Source of the DNA: Rhodococcus antarcticus
Lineage (GTDB): Bacteria; Actinomycetota; Actinomycetes; Mycobacteriales; Mycobacteriaceae
Length of the DNA: 64,000 bases
Assembly: GCF_026153295.1 (NCBI RefSeq)
Contig: NZ_CP110615.1
Coordinates: 1,674,001-1,738,000, forward strand
Direction of reading: 5' to 3'
In this document: one piece after another, positions 8,021-15,867 of the stretch
Position numbering within the stretch: position 1 is the first letter of the stretch
How the letters are laid out: the number at the start of each line of letters is the position of its first letter
Translations under genes and position numbers: made by a program
The notes under the pieces: generated by a model
Database searches by the model: none
The model's input: only the letters and a program-made list of their open reading frames with translations
What the model was told of the DNA's origin: nothing

Positions 8021-9715
8021 GACGGGTGTCTCGGCGACCACGCCGAGCAGCTCCCGGTGCCGCACCCACCCGACCAGCACACCGGAGTCGTCGGCGATGC
8101 CGATGGCCACCTCACCGTCGTCGAGGCGACGCCACGCAGCGCCGACGTCGTCGGCGGGACCCATCGCCGACGACGCGAGGGTGATCGCCGCCAGGTCGAC
8201 GGGTTCCTCGTCGGCCACGGCGTGCAGGAGGTCGTGGGCGGTCAGCATCCCGGCGTAGGCACCGTTCTCGTCGACCACCGGCAGGACTGCCTCACCGCTG
8301 GTGCGGAAGGCCCGCGCCACGTCGGAGACGGGCGAGGCGAGCGAGATCGCCGCCGGCGGCTCGGCCATCAGCTGCCCGACGGGACGGCGGCGCAGGGCAG
8401 CCACGGCCGGCTCGTCGATGTCGATCCCGCGCCGCAGCAGCTTGCGGGTGTAGACCGTGTCCGCCGACAGCAGGTGGCTGACCCCGGTGGCGAGGCTGAT
8501 CGCGAGCATGAGCGGCAGGATGATCGCGTACTCCCCGGTCAGCTCGAACAGGATGATCACCGCCGTGATCGGCGCCCGGGCGGCCCCGGCGAACACCGCA
8601 CCCATGCCGACCAGGGCGTAGGCGCCGACCGTCCCGATCGAACCGGGGGACACGCCCTGCACCGCCTCGCCGAACAGGGCACCGAGGGCGGCGCCGCAGA
8701 ACAGGCTCGGCGCGAACACCCCGCCGGAACCGCCGATGCCGATGGTCAGGCTGCAGGCGACGATCTTGCCCACGAAGAGCACGGCGAGGAAGGCGATGGC
8801 GTAGCGCCCTCCCACGGCGTTGTCGAGCACGGGGTAGCCGACCCCGTACATCTCGGGCAGCGCGAGCAGCAGGCCACCGAGGAGCAGGCCACCGGCGGCC
8901 GGGCGCAGCCACTCCGGTCCGCGCCAGGCCCAGTCGCAGGCGTCCTCGATGGCGTAGAGCACGCGCGAGAACACGACGCCCGCCGCGCCGCCCAGGAGAC
9001 CGAGGACGGCGAACAGGGGGTACTCGACGAAGTGCTCGACACGGAAGTCCGGGAGCACGAGGAACGCCGCGTCACCCAGGAGCGATCGGCTGATGACGCT
9101 GGCCACGACGGACGAGAGCACGACCATCCCGAACGCCTCGGCCGACCAGGCCCGCAGGATGAGCTCCATCGCGAAGAACACCCCGGCCAGGGGAGCGTTG
9201 AAGGTCGCCGCGATGCCGCCCGCCGCCCCGCACGCCACGAGCAGCCGCAGCCGTCGCTCGTCGAAGTGCAGCAGCTGCCCGACCGACGAGCCGAGCGCGG
9301 ACCCGATCTGGACGATGGGCCCCTCCCGGCCGACCGAGCCGCCGCTGCCGATGCACAGCGCCGAGGCGAGGCTCTTGACCAGGGCGACCTGCGGCCTGAT
9401 CCGGCCGTGGTTGCGGGCCACCGCCACCATCACCTCGGGAACACCGTGGCCCCGCGCCTCCGGGGCGAAGCGCTGCACCAGCGGCCCGTAGACGAGTCCG
9501 GCGACGACCGGCGTGAGCAGGACGAAGCCGGCGCCGAGCCAGGGCAGGTGCGGGTTGCCGACCCGCCCGAGACCGGCGTAGTCCGCGTGTCCGGAGAACA
9601 GGCGGGTGAGACCCACGATCAGCTCGCGGAAGACCACCGCGCCCAGTCCCGCCCCGGCTCCGATGAGCACCGCCACAGCGAGCAGCCCACCCTGCTGGCG
9701 GTGACCGGTGGTCAT
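8018..9715 (-). CDS. ClC-type chloride channel/antiporter with C-terminal CBS pair
   Basis: A 565-residue membrane protein. The ClC selectivity-filter motifs are all visible: CIGSGGSVGREGP (GSGxS and the GREGP gating Glu), AATFNAPLAGVFFAMELIL, and GIGGSGGVFAPSLF (GxFxP). After about ten transmembrane helices, residues ~430-565 form two CBS modules (VGQLMAEPPAAISLASPVSDVARAF ... LPVVDENGAYAGMLTAHDLL; SSAMGPADDVGAAWRRLDDG), which usually bind adenine nucleotides. I chose the ATG at 9715 because the longer GTG/ATG starts (9745, 9739) would lie in or next to the palindromic operator. Divergent from the MarR gene. Confidence 0.92.
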   Translation of the reverse strand: MTTGHRQQGGLLAVAVLIGAGAGLGAVVFRELIVGLTRLFSGHADYAGLGRVGNPHLPWLGAGFVLLTPVVAGLVYGPLVQRFAPEARGHGVPEVMVAVARNHGRIRPQVALVKSLASALCIGSGGSVGREGPIVQIGSALGSSVGQLLHFDERRLRLLVACGAAGGIAATFNAPLAGVFFAMELILRAWSAEAFGMVVLSSVVASVISRSLLGDAAFLVLPDFRVEHFVEYPLFAVLGLLGGAAGVVFSRVLYAIEDACDWAWRGPEWLRPAAGGLLLGGLLLALPEMYGVGYPVLDNAVGGRYAIAFLAVLFVGKIVACSLTIGIGGSGGVFAPSLFCGAALGALFGEAVQGVSPGSIGTVGAYALVGMGAVFAGAARAPITAVIILFELTGEYAIILPLMLAISLATGVSHLLSADTVYTRKLLRRGIDIDEPAVAALRRRPVGQLMAEPPAAISLASPVSDVARAFRTSGEAVLPVVDENGAYAGMLTAHDLLHAVADEEPVDLAAITLASSAMGPADDVGAAWRRLDDGEVAIGIADDSGVLVGWVRHRELLGVVAETPV

Positions 9716-9739
9716 CTGGAAGCGGGGGGCACCTATCAT

Positions 9740-9752
9740 TTGCACTGTGCAA
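9740..9752. promoter_or_regulatory. 13-bp perfect palindrome, probable MarR operator
   Basis: TTGCACTGTGCAA reads the same on both strands apart from the central base. It lies 25 bases before the chosen ClC start and 10 bases before the marR start, in the only AT-richer stretch of this intergenic region. A second half (ATGCACAA, 9763-9770) overlaps the marR start. Position and symmetry fit autorepression by the MarR protein and control of the channel gene. Confidence 0.65.
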
Positions 9753-9762
9753 CCATAACCCT

Positions 9763-10248
9763 ATGCACAATGAACCGGTGACACACCGACCTGCGGACGA
9801 TCCCGGTGCCCTCGACGAGCTGGTCGACGCGGTGCTGGTGTCCTCCCGAGAGCTCGTCGCGGTGTCGGCCCGGTCGATCGCCGGCGTCCGGGGGGTGACG
9901 CTCCCGCAGTACCGCATGCTCGTCGTCCTGGACCGGGGCTCGTTGAACCTCAGCGGTCTCGCCAGCGAGCTCGACGTCGCCCCGTCCACGGCCATGCGCA
10001 TGGTCGACCGCCTGGTCGTCCAGGGCCTGGTGGTCCGCGAGGTGCACCCGGAGGACAGGCGGCAGACCTGGTTGGTGCTGACCGCCGCCGGACGGAGCAC
10101 GGTGAACAGCGTGATGGAGCGTCGTCGCCGCGACCTGCGCGCGGTGCTCGCCCGGGTGTCCGCCGACGAGCGGCAGTCGGTGCTCGACGGGATGACGGCG
10201 TTCGCGACGGCCGCCGACAGCCTCTGGTCGTCAGCGCCCGGCCCGTGA
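9763..10248 (+). CDS. MarR family transcriptional regulator
   Basis: A 161-residue winged-helix regulator. The DNA-binding core runs from LPQYRMLVVLDRGSLNLSGLA through ELDVAPSTAMRMVDRLVVQGLV (recognition helix) to the wing REVHPEDRRQTWLVLTAAG, with dimerisation helices at both ends. MarR proteins are dimeric repressors released by small ligands or oxidants. The ligand is not evident; the divergent ClC gene is the likely target through the shared palindrome. ATG 9763 is used; GTG 9778 would be an acceptable shorter start. Confidence 0.9.
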   Translation: MHNEPVTHRPADDPGALDELVDAVLVSSRELVAVSARSIAGVRGVTLPQYRMLVVLDRGSLNLSGLASELDVAPSTAMRMVDRLVVQGLVVREVHPEDRRQTWLVLTAAGRSTVNSVMERRRRDLRAVLARVSADERQSVLDGMTAFATAADSLWSSAPGP

Positions 10249-10275
10249 ACGGCGGCCCCGCTGGGAACCGCCGTT
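10248..10275 (+). terminator. hairpin terminator after marR
   Basis: AACGGCGG and CCGCCGTT form a perfect 8-bp stem with a 12-base loop, starting in the marR stop codon. There is no U-tract, as is usual for high-GC actinomycete terminators. Confidence 0.6.
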
Positions 10276-10592
10276 TCGCCACAGTGACGAATAGTCACGG
10301 TGAGACTGCGACGACTGCCCAGCGTCGTGGGCGAGGTGGTCGTCGGGTTCACCCTTGACGGTCCAGCCGACTCGGCCCCGGCCGACAACGGGGCGACCGA
10401 CGACGGGGTGACCGACGACAGACGGGACGAGCTGGTGGACCCGTACCGACTGGACCCGGGTGACGTTGGCAGAGCCCGACTGCGAGGTGCGGCGCGAGAT
10501 CCCCACCACTCGCCAGGATCCCCTCTTCTCCTCGTGTGCCGATAAGCGACATTATGTCATTTCACGCTTCGACGGTGCGCTCGGGCCCCCGG
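10276..10592. other. unassigned intergenic stretch with degenerate 15-bp repeats
   Basis: I recognise no gene here. Two short open frames exist on opposite strands (10300-10545 plus, about 81 codons; 10231-10509 minus, about 92 codons), neither with a family match or a good ribosome site. Positions 10381-10425 carry three degenerate 15-bp units (GCCGACAACGGGGCG and two relatives) which read VVGHP/VVGRP/VVGRG on the minus strand. At 10548-10558 GACATTATGTC is an 11-bp palindrome in a locally AT-rich patch and could be a regulatory site. Confidence 0.4.
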
Positions 10593-11072
10593 TCAGCCCG
10601 AGGCGAGGTGCGCGAGCAGGTTCTTCGCGAACGCGACGCCCATGCCGTCCACCACCCGCTGCATCGAGGCCTCCACCGCCCGCCTCGACAGGCGCGGCAG
10701 CGGCAGCTCGACGCCGATCGTCAGGCTCGTGGCGAGGTGCACCCCGGACCGGCGCGGGGGCGGTTCGGTCAGGACGTACCAGCCCGTGACGGTCGCGCGC
10801 TCGGACCGCCCCGGTGGCGGAGCCGGAGTGATGTCGATGCGCTCCTGCGGCCGGAAGGCCATCGTCACCGTGAACGACGGGGACAGCGAGGCACCGAGCA
10901 CGTCGATGCCCCCCAGCTGCCAGCGCCAGAGGTCTCCCCCGAGGTCGGTGATCGAGCGCACGAGCGGCGTGAGACCCGCGACCACGTCGGGATCGGTCAG
11001 GACGGTCCACACCTGCTCGCGCGTCGCGTCGACGACTGCGCTGGCCGTCGCCGTGCGGGTGAAGGTGCTCAG
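10593..11072 (-). CDS. SRPBCC/START-like protein, probable CTG start
   Basis: A protein of about 159 residues with the polyketide-cyclase/START helix-grip layout: an N-terminal strand and helix (TATASAVVDATREQVWTVLTDPDVVAGLTPLV), central strands (WRWQLGG, FTVTMAFRP, TVTGWYVLTEPP) and a long C-terminal helix (SRRAVEASMQRVVDGMGVAFAKNLL). Family members bind small hydrophobic ligands; the ligand is unknown. The first ATG/GTG is GTG 11012, which would delete the first strand. The only upstream option is CTG 11072, overlapping the TGA of the glutathione peroxidase gene (CTGA), mirroring the GTGA couplings elsewhere in the window. Confidence 0.7.
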   Translation of the reverse strand: MSTFTRTATASAVVDATREQVWTVLTDPDVVAGLTPLVRSITDLGGDLWRWQLGGIDVLGASLSPSFTVTMAFRPQERIDITPAPPPGRSERATVTGWYVLTEPPPRRSGVHLATSLTIGVELPLPRLSRRAVEASMQRVVDGMGVAFAKNLLAHLASG

Positions 11073-11551
11073 GACGCCAGCGCCGCGTCGATGTCCGCGG
11101 TGATCTTGTCGGGCTTGGTCGTCGGGGCGTAGCGGTCGATGACCTCGCCGTCACGGCCGAGGAGGTACTTGGTGAAGTTCCACTTGATCTTCGAGCCGAC
11201 CAGGCCGCCCTTCTCCCCCTTGAGCCACTGGTAGAGGGGGTGCGTACCGCTGCCGTTGACCTCGATCTTGGAGAACAGCGGGAACGTCACGCCGAAGTTC
11301 TTCTCGCAGAACGCCCCGATGTCGGCGTCGCTGCCCGGCTCCTGGTGGCCGAACTGGTCGCACGGGAAGCCCAGGACCGTGAACCCCTTGTCCGCGTAGG
11401 TGTCCTGCAGCTCCTGCAGGCCCTTGTACTGGGGCGTGAAGCCGCACTGCGAGGCGGTGTTGACCACGAGCACCACCTTCCCGGCGTAGTCGGCGAGGGT
11501 GACGTCCTCGCCGGTGATCGAGGTCGCGGAGAAGTCCTTCAGGGTGGTCAT
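11069..11551 (-). CDS. glutathione peroxidase family thiol peroxidase
   Basis: A 160-residue peroxidase. The peroxidatic Cys is in NTASQCGFTPQY; FPCDQFGHQEPG supplies the resolving Cys and the conserved Gln; WNFTKYLLGRDG holds the Trp/Asn of the catalytic tetrad. The Cys rather than selenocysteine form with FPCxQF is typical of bacterial thioredoxin-dependent enzymes that reduce lipid or hydrogen peroxides. ATG at 11551 gives the usual MTTLxDFSAxxITG start. Probably co-transcribed with the downstream SRPBCC gene. Confidence 0.92.
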   Translation of the reverse strand: MTTLKDFSATSITGEDVTLADYAGKVVLVVNTASQCGFTPQYKGLQELQDTYADKGFTVLGFPCDQFGHQEPGSDADIGAFCEKNFGVTFPLFSKIEVNGSGTHPLYQWLKGEKGGLVGSKIKWNFTKYLLGRDGEVIDRYAPTTKPDKITADIDAALAS

Positions 11552-11576
11552 GGCGTCATCGTGCCAGGATCGCCGC

Positions 11577-11627
11577 ATGATCGAGCTGCGCACGCCGCCG
11601 GGGCGGGCCGCCGCCGTGACCGGCTGA
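11577..11627 (+). CDS. possible 16-residue leader peptide
   Basis: ATG 11577 opens a 16-codon frame (MIELRTPPGRAAAVTG) that ends at TGA 11625-11627, two bases before the GTG start of the TVP38 gene. AGGAT seven bases before the ATG resembles a leaderless -10 box. The arrangement would let ribosomes finishing the leader reinitiate on the membrane protein. Conservation is unknown, so it may be chance. Confidence 0.3.
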   Translation: MIELRTPPGRAAAVTG

Positions 11628-11629
11628 GC

Positions 11630-12358
11630 GTGTCCGCTCCCCCGCCGCCGGCCGCCGCGCAGGGCCGCAGGCAGGCGATCGTGCGGCTCAGCGCCCTGGT
11701 GGCCACCCTCGTCGTCGTGGCCGTGCTGCTGCTGCTCGTCGTGCCGGTGAGCACCGGCGGCGTGACCAGCACCGTGGAGCGGTTCGGTCCGGTGGCCCCG
11801 GTCGTCTACGTGCTCATCTCGACCGTCCTCGCGCTCGGGTTCGTCCCCGGCCCGCTGCTGGCGGGGGTCAGCGGTGCGCTGTTCGGCACGGGGCTCGGGC
11901 TGGTGGTGTCCCTGGCCGGCTCCGTGCTCACGTCGGTGGTGGCGCTGCTGATCAGCCGCCGGGCGGGCGCGGGAGCGGTGCGGACGGTCTCCGGTCCCCG
12001 GGCCCTGGCCCTGGCAGAGCTCGCGCAGCGGCGCGGGCTGCTCGTGGTGGTGCTGCAGCGCTGGATCCCGGGCATCCCCGACGCACCCTTCTCCTACCTG
12101 TTCGGCAGCCTCGGGGTGTCCGTGCCCGCCATGGCCCTGGGCAGCCTCGTCGGCTCCGCCCCCCGGGCGTTCGCCTACACCGCTCTCGGTCGGGCCGCCG
12201 CCGACGGCGACGGCCGGCTCGCGGTGGTGGCCACGGTGGTCGGGGTCGGGGGTTCGCTGGTGGGGCTCGGGGTCGGCGCCGTCGTGCTGCAGCGGCACCG
12301 CAGGCGCACTCCCGGCCCGTCCGGACTGTCCGTCAGGCGAACGCATCCACCCCGGTGA
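11630..12358 (+). CDS. TVP38/TMEM64 (VTT domain) membrane protein
   Basis: A 242-residue membrane protein with five to six hydrophobic segments. The VTT-domain signature is present: FVPGPLLAGVSGALFGTGLGLVVSLAGSVLTSVVALLISRR, then the re-entrant loop VVVLQRWIPGIPDAPFSYLFG, with the conserved R-x-[IF]-P-G core. These are distant DedA relatives thought to move lipids across the bilayer. GTG 11630 is the first start beyond the leader frame. The 3' end overlaps the convergent SDR by 26 bases. Confidence 0.83.
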   Translation: MSAPPPPAAAQGRRQAIVRLSALVATLVVVAVLLLLVVPVSTGGVTSTVERFGPVAPVVYVLISTVLALGFVPGPLLAGVSGALFGTGLGLVVSLAGSVLTSVVALLISRRAGAGAVRTVSGPRALALAELAQRRGLLVVVLQRWIPGIPDAPFSYLFGSLGVSVPAMALGSLVGSAPRAFAYTALGRAAADGDGRLAVVATVVGVGGSLVGLGVGAVVLQRHRRRTPGPSGLSVRRTHPPR

Positions 12359-13289
12359 GCTCGGCCGACAAGGCCCACAGCCGGGCCGCCTGCTGGGGAT
12401 CGGTGGCCCACTCGCGCACCCCGTGGTCGGCCCCCTCGGTCCACGGCACCGCGATGTCCACGTCCTCGCAGAACACCCCGCCCATGCCGTCGAGCTGCGG
12501 AGAGGTCGCCGCCCACACCGCGGTGGCCGCACCTTGCTCCGGGGTCTTGAACCCCGGGTTCAGCGCGTTGCCGTCCTCGTCGATCCAGCCCAAGGCCACC
12601 TGCTCCGCCTTGGGCAGGTGCCGCTGCAGCGGGGTGAGGATGCCGCCGGGGTGCACGGAGAAGGCCCGCACCCCGGACGCCTGGCCGACGGCGTCGAGGT
12701 GCACCGCGAACAGGGCGTTGGCCGTCTTGGCCTGGCCGTAGGCGTTCCACTTGTCGTAGCCCCGGGTCATCTGGACGTCGTCCCAGCGGATCCCCGAGCG
12801 ACGGTGACCGGAGGAGGACACCGAGACCACCCGCACTCCTCCCCCGGCGGTGATCGCGGGCCAGAGACGGTTCACCAGCGCGAAGTGGCCGAGGTGGTTG
12901 GTCGCGAACTGCGCCTCCCAGCCGGGGCCGACGCGGGTCTCCGGGCACGCCATGACCGCCGCGTTGTCGATCACGAGGTCCACGCTGCGACCCGAGGCGA
13001 GGAAGCGGTCGGCGAAGGACGCCACGCTGTCCAGGTCCGCGAGGTCCAGCTCGTCGACCTCCACCCGCTCCAGCCCGGCGAGCGCCTCGCGGGCGACGTC
13101 GGGGCGGCGCGCCGGGACGACGACCGTGGCTCCGGCGCCGACCAGGGCACGGGTGGTCTCCAGGCCCAGCCCGGAGTACCCGCCGGTGACGATCGCGAGC
13201 CGGCCGGCGAGGTCGATGCCCTCGAGCACCTCCGTCGCCGTCGTCCGGGCCCCGAACCCGCTGCCGATGTGCTGCTGTGCCGTCGTCAT
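12333..13289 (-). CDS. short-chain dehydrogenase (retinol-dehydrogenase/WW-oxidoreductase-like)
   Basis: A 318-residue NAD(P)-dependent oxidoreductase: nucleotide-binding TGGYSGLGLET at ~33-43, NNAAV-type motif (IDNAAVMACP), ATNHLGHFALV, catalytic Ser region (VVSVSSSGHR) and YGQAKTANAL (YxxxK). The extended C-terminus is typical of the RDH/protochlorophyllide-reductase-like branch. Substrate unknown. ATG at 13289. A TetR gene lies 105 bases upstream on the same strand and may control it. Confidence 0.9.
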   Translation of the reverse strand: MTTAQQHIGSGFGARTTATEVLEGIDLAGRLAIVTGGYSGLGLETTRALVGAGATVVVPARRPDVAREALAGLERVEVDELDLADLDSVASFADRFLASGRSVDLVIDNAAVMACPETRVGPGWEAQFATNHLGHFALVNRLWPAITAGGGVRVVSVSSSGHRRSGIRWDDVQMTRGYDKWNAYGQAKTANALFAVHLDAVGQASGVRAFSVHPGGILTPLQRHLPKAEQVALGWIDEDGNALNPGFKTPEQGAATAVWAATSPQLDGMGGVFCEDVDIAVPWTEGADHGVREWATDPQQAARLWALSAELTGVDAFA

Positions 13290-13394
13290 GGCACCGACGC
13301 TACGACCCGTACCACGCTGCAGGTCACGCGGGTCCCGGGGTTTCCTCCACCGCCGCGACGTGGTGTGCACCGCGCCACGGACGCGGTGACCGGG

Positions 13395-14006
13395 TCACGC
13401 CCCGGCGACGATCCCCCGCACCACCTGGCCGATCACCGCGGCCGAGTGCTGCGGCGTCCACCGCGGCTGCACCAGGTGGCTGAGCACCAGGCGCACGACG
13501 GTGTCCACGAGGTCGTGGCGCTGCCGCTGGTCCAGGCCGATGTCCGCCCACACCTCGTCGGCGAACCCCGAGAGCATCCGCACGGCACGCTCGAGGACGG
13601 GTTCGGGGCGGGTGGTGAGCAGGGGCAGCAGGCCTCCCCCGTCCGCGCTGTTCCCGGCGCCGACGATGGCCTGGATCAGCTCGTTGGTCTCGGCGTGCTC
13701 GAGCGCCACGACGGTGGCCGCGGTGATGCCGGCGACGACGTCCACCCCGTGCAGCAGCAGCTGCTCGGCCACCAGCGCGAGGAAGCGATCGGTCTCGCGG
13801 ACCACCAGCGCCTCGGCGAGCCCGTCCTTGGTGCCGAGCTCGTTGTAGACGGTCTGCCGGCTCACCCCCACCACGGTGGCCACCCGGCCCATGGTGATGC
13901 TCGACCAGCCCTGCGTGGTGACCAGGTGGTAGGCCCCGTCGAGCAGTCGCTCCCGGGTGCTCGCGCCCTCCGCACCCCCCGCTCCCACCCCGGGATCCAC
14001 CGTCAT
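13395..14006 (-). CDS. TetR family transcriptional regulator
   Basis: A 203-residue repressor. The N-terminal helix-turn-helix is RERLLDGAYHLVTTQGWSSITMGRVATVVGVSRQTVYNELGTKDGL; the rest is the all-helical ligand-binding and dimerisation domain (TetR_C, AcrR-like). ATG 14006 gives a short Gly-rich leader before the domain. Ligand and targets are not visible; the downstream SDR and the divergent DUF2945 gene are candidates. Confidence 0.9.
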   Translation of the reverse strand: MTVDPGVGAGGAEGASTRERLLDGAYHLVTTQGWSSITMGRVATVVGVSRQTVYNELGTKDGLAEALVVRETDRFLALVAEQLLLHGVDVVAGITAATVVALEHAETNELIQAIVGAGNSADGGGLLPLLTTRPEPVLERAVRMLSGFADEVWADIGLDQRQRHDLVDTVVRLVLSHLVQPRWTPQHSAAVIGQVVRGIVAGA

Positions 14007-14067
14007 GTCGCCACCGTAACCGAGCACTCGCCCGGCGCCGCCCGCTCCGTCGACGCACCATGCAGGC

Positions 14068-14286
14068 ATGACGCACATGTACCGCAGGGGCAGCACGGTC
14101 AGCTGGAGCTGGGGCAGCGGGACGGGCGAGGGCACCGTCCTCGAGGTGCACACCGAGAAGGTCACCCGCACCCTCAAGGGCTCCGAGATCACCCGCAACG
14201 GCAGCGACGACTGCCCCGCCTACCTGGTGGAGACCGAGGACGGCAGCCAGGTCCTCAAGCTGGAGAGCGAGCTCGAGAAGGCCTGA
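14068..14286 (+). CDS. DUF2945 / HVA1 TUDOR-like small protein
   Basis: A 72-residue protein, MTHMYRRGSTVSWSWGSGTGEGTVLEV at the start, with KVTRTLKGSEITRNGSDDCPAYLVETEDG and VLKLESELEKA. This pattern (KGDxVxWxWGxGxxxGxVxEV ... G.EVTRNGSxxxPAYxI) is the hypervirulence-associated TUDOR-like domain family. Function unestablished. Its TGA stop directly abuts the convergent stop of the next gene (14286/14287). Confidence 0.85.
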   Translation: MTHMYRRGSTVSWSWGSGTGEGTVLEVHTEKVTRTLKGSEITRNGSDDCPAYLVETEDGSQVLKLESELEKA

Positions 14287-15867
14287 TCAGTCCTTCACCA
14301 GCAGCTGTAGCAGGGCGCTGGTGACCTTGCGGCGCGGCCACCCGAGACGACCGTGCTCGCCGAGCGCCGCCCGTGCCGCGTTGAGCCCCGGAGCCCCGTG
14401 CACCCCTCCCCCGGGGTGCACGGCCGCACTGCCCAGGTAGAGCCCGCGCACCGGGGTCTCCGACCGGCCGAGACCCGGCACAGGGCGGAACACGAGCTGC
14501 TGCTGCAGCTGGGCCGTGCCACCGTTGACCGCGCCGCTGCCCAGGTTGGGATCAGATCCCTCCAGGTCGCCCGGCCGCTGCACCCGCCTGCCCACCACGT
14601 GGTCCATCGCGCCCGGGGCGTGCGCCTCTAGGACGGCGTCCATCCGCTCGGCGAGCTCGTCGGCCGACGCGTCGTCGGTGACCCCGCGCGGAAGGTGCGA
14701 GTACGACCAGGCGCTCTCGGTGCCCGCCGGTGAGCGGGTGGCGTCGGCGGTGGTCATCTGGCCGAACAGCAGGAAGGGGCTGGGGGGCAGTCGCCGGGTC
14801 TGCAGGTCGGCCATCCAGTGCACCAGCCCGTCGCTGTCCGCGCCGAGGTGCACGGTGCCCGCCCCCCGGGCGTGCGCCGCGGTCCACGGGATGGGGGCGT
14901 CGAGGGCGTAGTCGACCTTGACCACCGGGGTGTCCCACTCGAAGTGGGCGAGGTCGGCGTGCACGCGGGCGGGGACGGCGTTCGGGGGCAGCAGACGCTG
15001 GTAGAGGCTGAGGGCGGAGACGTCGGCGACCACGGCCCGCCGGACGGCGATCCGCTCCCCGCCCGCGGTGCGCACCGCGACGGCGCGTCCACCCCGGACC
15101 TCGATGCCCTCGACGGGCGTGCTCGTGCGGACCTGCGCCCCGGCGGCCTCCGCGCGCCGTCGCATCGCCTGCGTCAGCTCGCCCGCCCCACCCACGGGCA
15201 CGGGGAAACCCACGTCCTGGGCGAGCATGGCCAGCAGGTAGCCGAAGGCACCGCTGACCGGTGCGTCCACCGGTGTGTCGCCGTGCATGGCGTTGCCCTC
15301 CAGCAGCACCCGGGCCCGCTCGGTGGTGAACAGCTCCTCGGCCATCCGGCGGGCGGGCAGCGCCGCGAACCGGGCGAAGCGCAGCGCCCCGGCGGCGCCG
15401 AGCACCCCGAGCAGCTCCCGCGGCCCGCGCAGCGGGGGGAACGGGTCGAACAGGGTGCGCAGCAGGGGCCCCTTGACGCGCTGGTACTCCTCGACCAGGT
15501 CCAGCCAGGCCTGGCCGTCCCGGTCGCCGAGCGCCGCCGCGGTGTCGCTCGCCTCGCGGTGCAGCACCGCCCCGGTCTCGTCCTCGGGCCCCAGGGGGTG
15601 GGCGAGAACGGTGGGGGCGTGCGCCCACCGCAGCCCGTGCGCGCCGAGGTCCATCCCCACGATGGCCGGGGAGGCCGCCGAGAGCGGGTAGAACGCGCTG
15701 TAGAGGTCGCTGGTGTACCCGTCGAACAGCTCGGCCGAGCGCACGGCCCCACCCACCGTGTCCTGCCCCTCGAGCACGAGCACGTCCCAGCCCGCGTCCG
15801 CCAGTGCCGCCGCGGCCACCAGCCCGTTGTGCCCTGCTCCGATGACCACGGCGTCCACGGTGCTCAC
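14287..15867 (-). CDS. phytoene-desaturase-like FAD-dependent oxidoreductase
   Basis: A 526-residue flavoprotein of the CrtI/NAD(P)-binding Rossmann family. The dinucleotide-binding motif VIGAGHNGLVAAAALADAGWDVLVLEGQDTVGGAV is at residues ~8-42; a late segment (PVRGLYLGSAAVHPGGGVHGAPGLNAARAAL) is the conserved C-terminal FAD-contact motif. Relatives include phytoene desaturases and carotenoid/terpenoid oxidases, but this branch is broad and the substrate cannot be named. GTG 15867 overlaps the stop of the upstream methyltransferase (GTGA), making it the last gene of a six-gene operon. Confidence 0.87.
   Translation of the reverse strand: MSTVDAVVIGAGHNGLVAAAALADAGWDVLVLEGQDTVGGAVRSAELFDGYTSDLYSAFYPLSAASPAIVGMDLGAHGLRWAHAPTVLAHPLGPEDETGAVLHREASDTAAALGDRDGQAWLDLVEEYQRVKGPLLRTLFDPFPPLRGPRELLGVLGAAGALRFARFAALPARRMAEELFTTERARVLLEGNAMHGDTPVDAPVSGAFGYLLAMLAQDVGFPVPVGGAGELTQAMRRRAEAAGAQVRTSTPVEGIEVRGGRAVAVRTAGGERIAVRRAVVADVSALSLYQRLLPPNAVPARVHADLAHFEWDTPVVKVDYALDAPIPWTAAHARGAGTVHLGADSDGLVHWMADLQTRRLPPSPFLLFGQMTTADATRSPAGTESAWSYSHLPRGVTDDASADELAERMDAVLEAHAPGAMDHVVGRRVQRPGDLEGSDPNLGSGAVNGGTAQLQQQLVFRPVPGLGRSETPVRGLYLGSAAVHPGGGVHGAPGLNAARAALGEHGRLGWPRRKVTSALLQLLVKD

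Noticed and set aside
5519-9781. Open frame of 1420 codons on the plus strand
   Set aside because: It is antisense or out of frame to three well-supported genes and reads as Arg/Gly/Pro-rich low complexity; typical of very high GC sequence.
14287-15867. Assignment as carotenoid phytoene desaturase (crtI) supplying the rhodopsin
   Set aside because: Only the general FAD motifs match, it is coupled to a sugar-modifying operon, and crtB/crtE are absent, so the carotenoid role is not supported.
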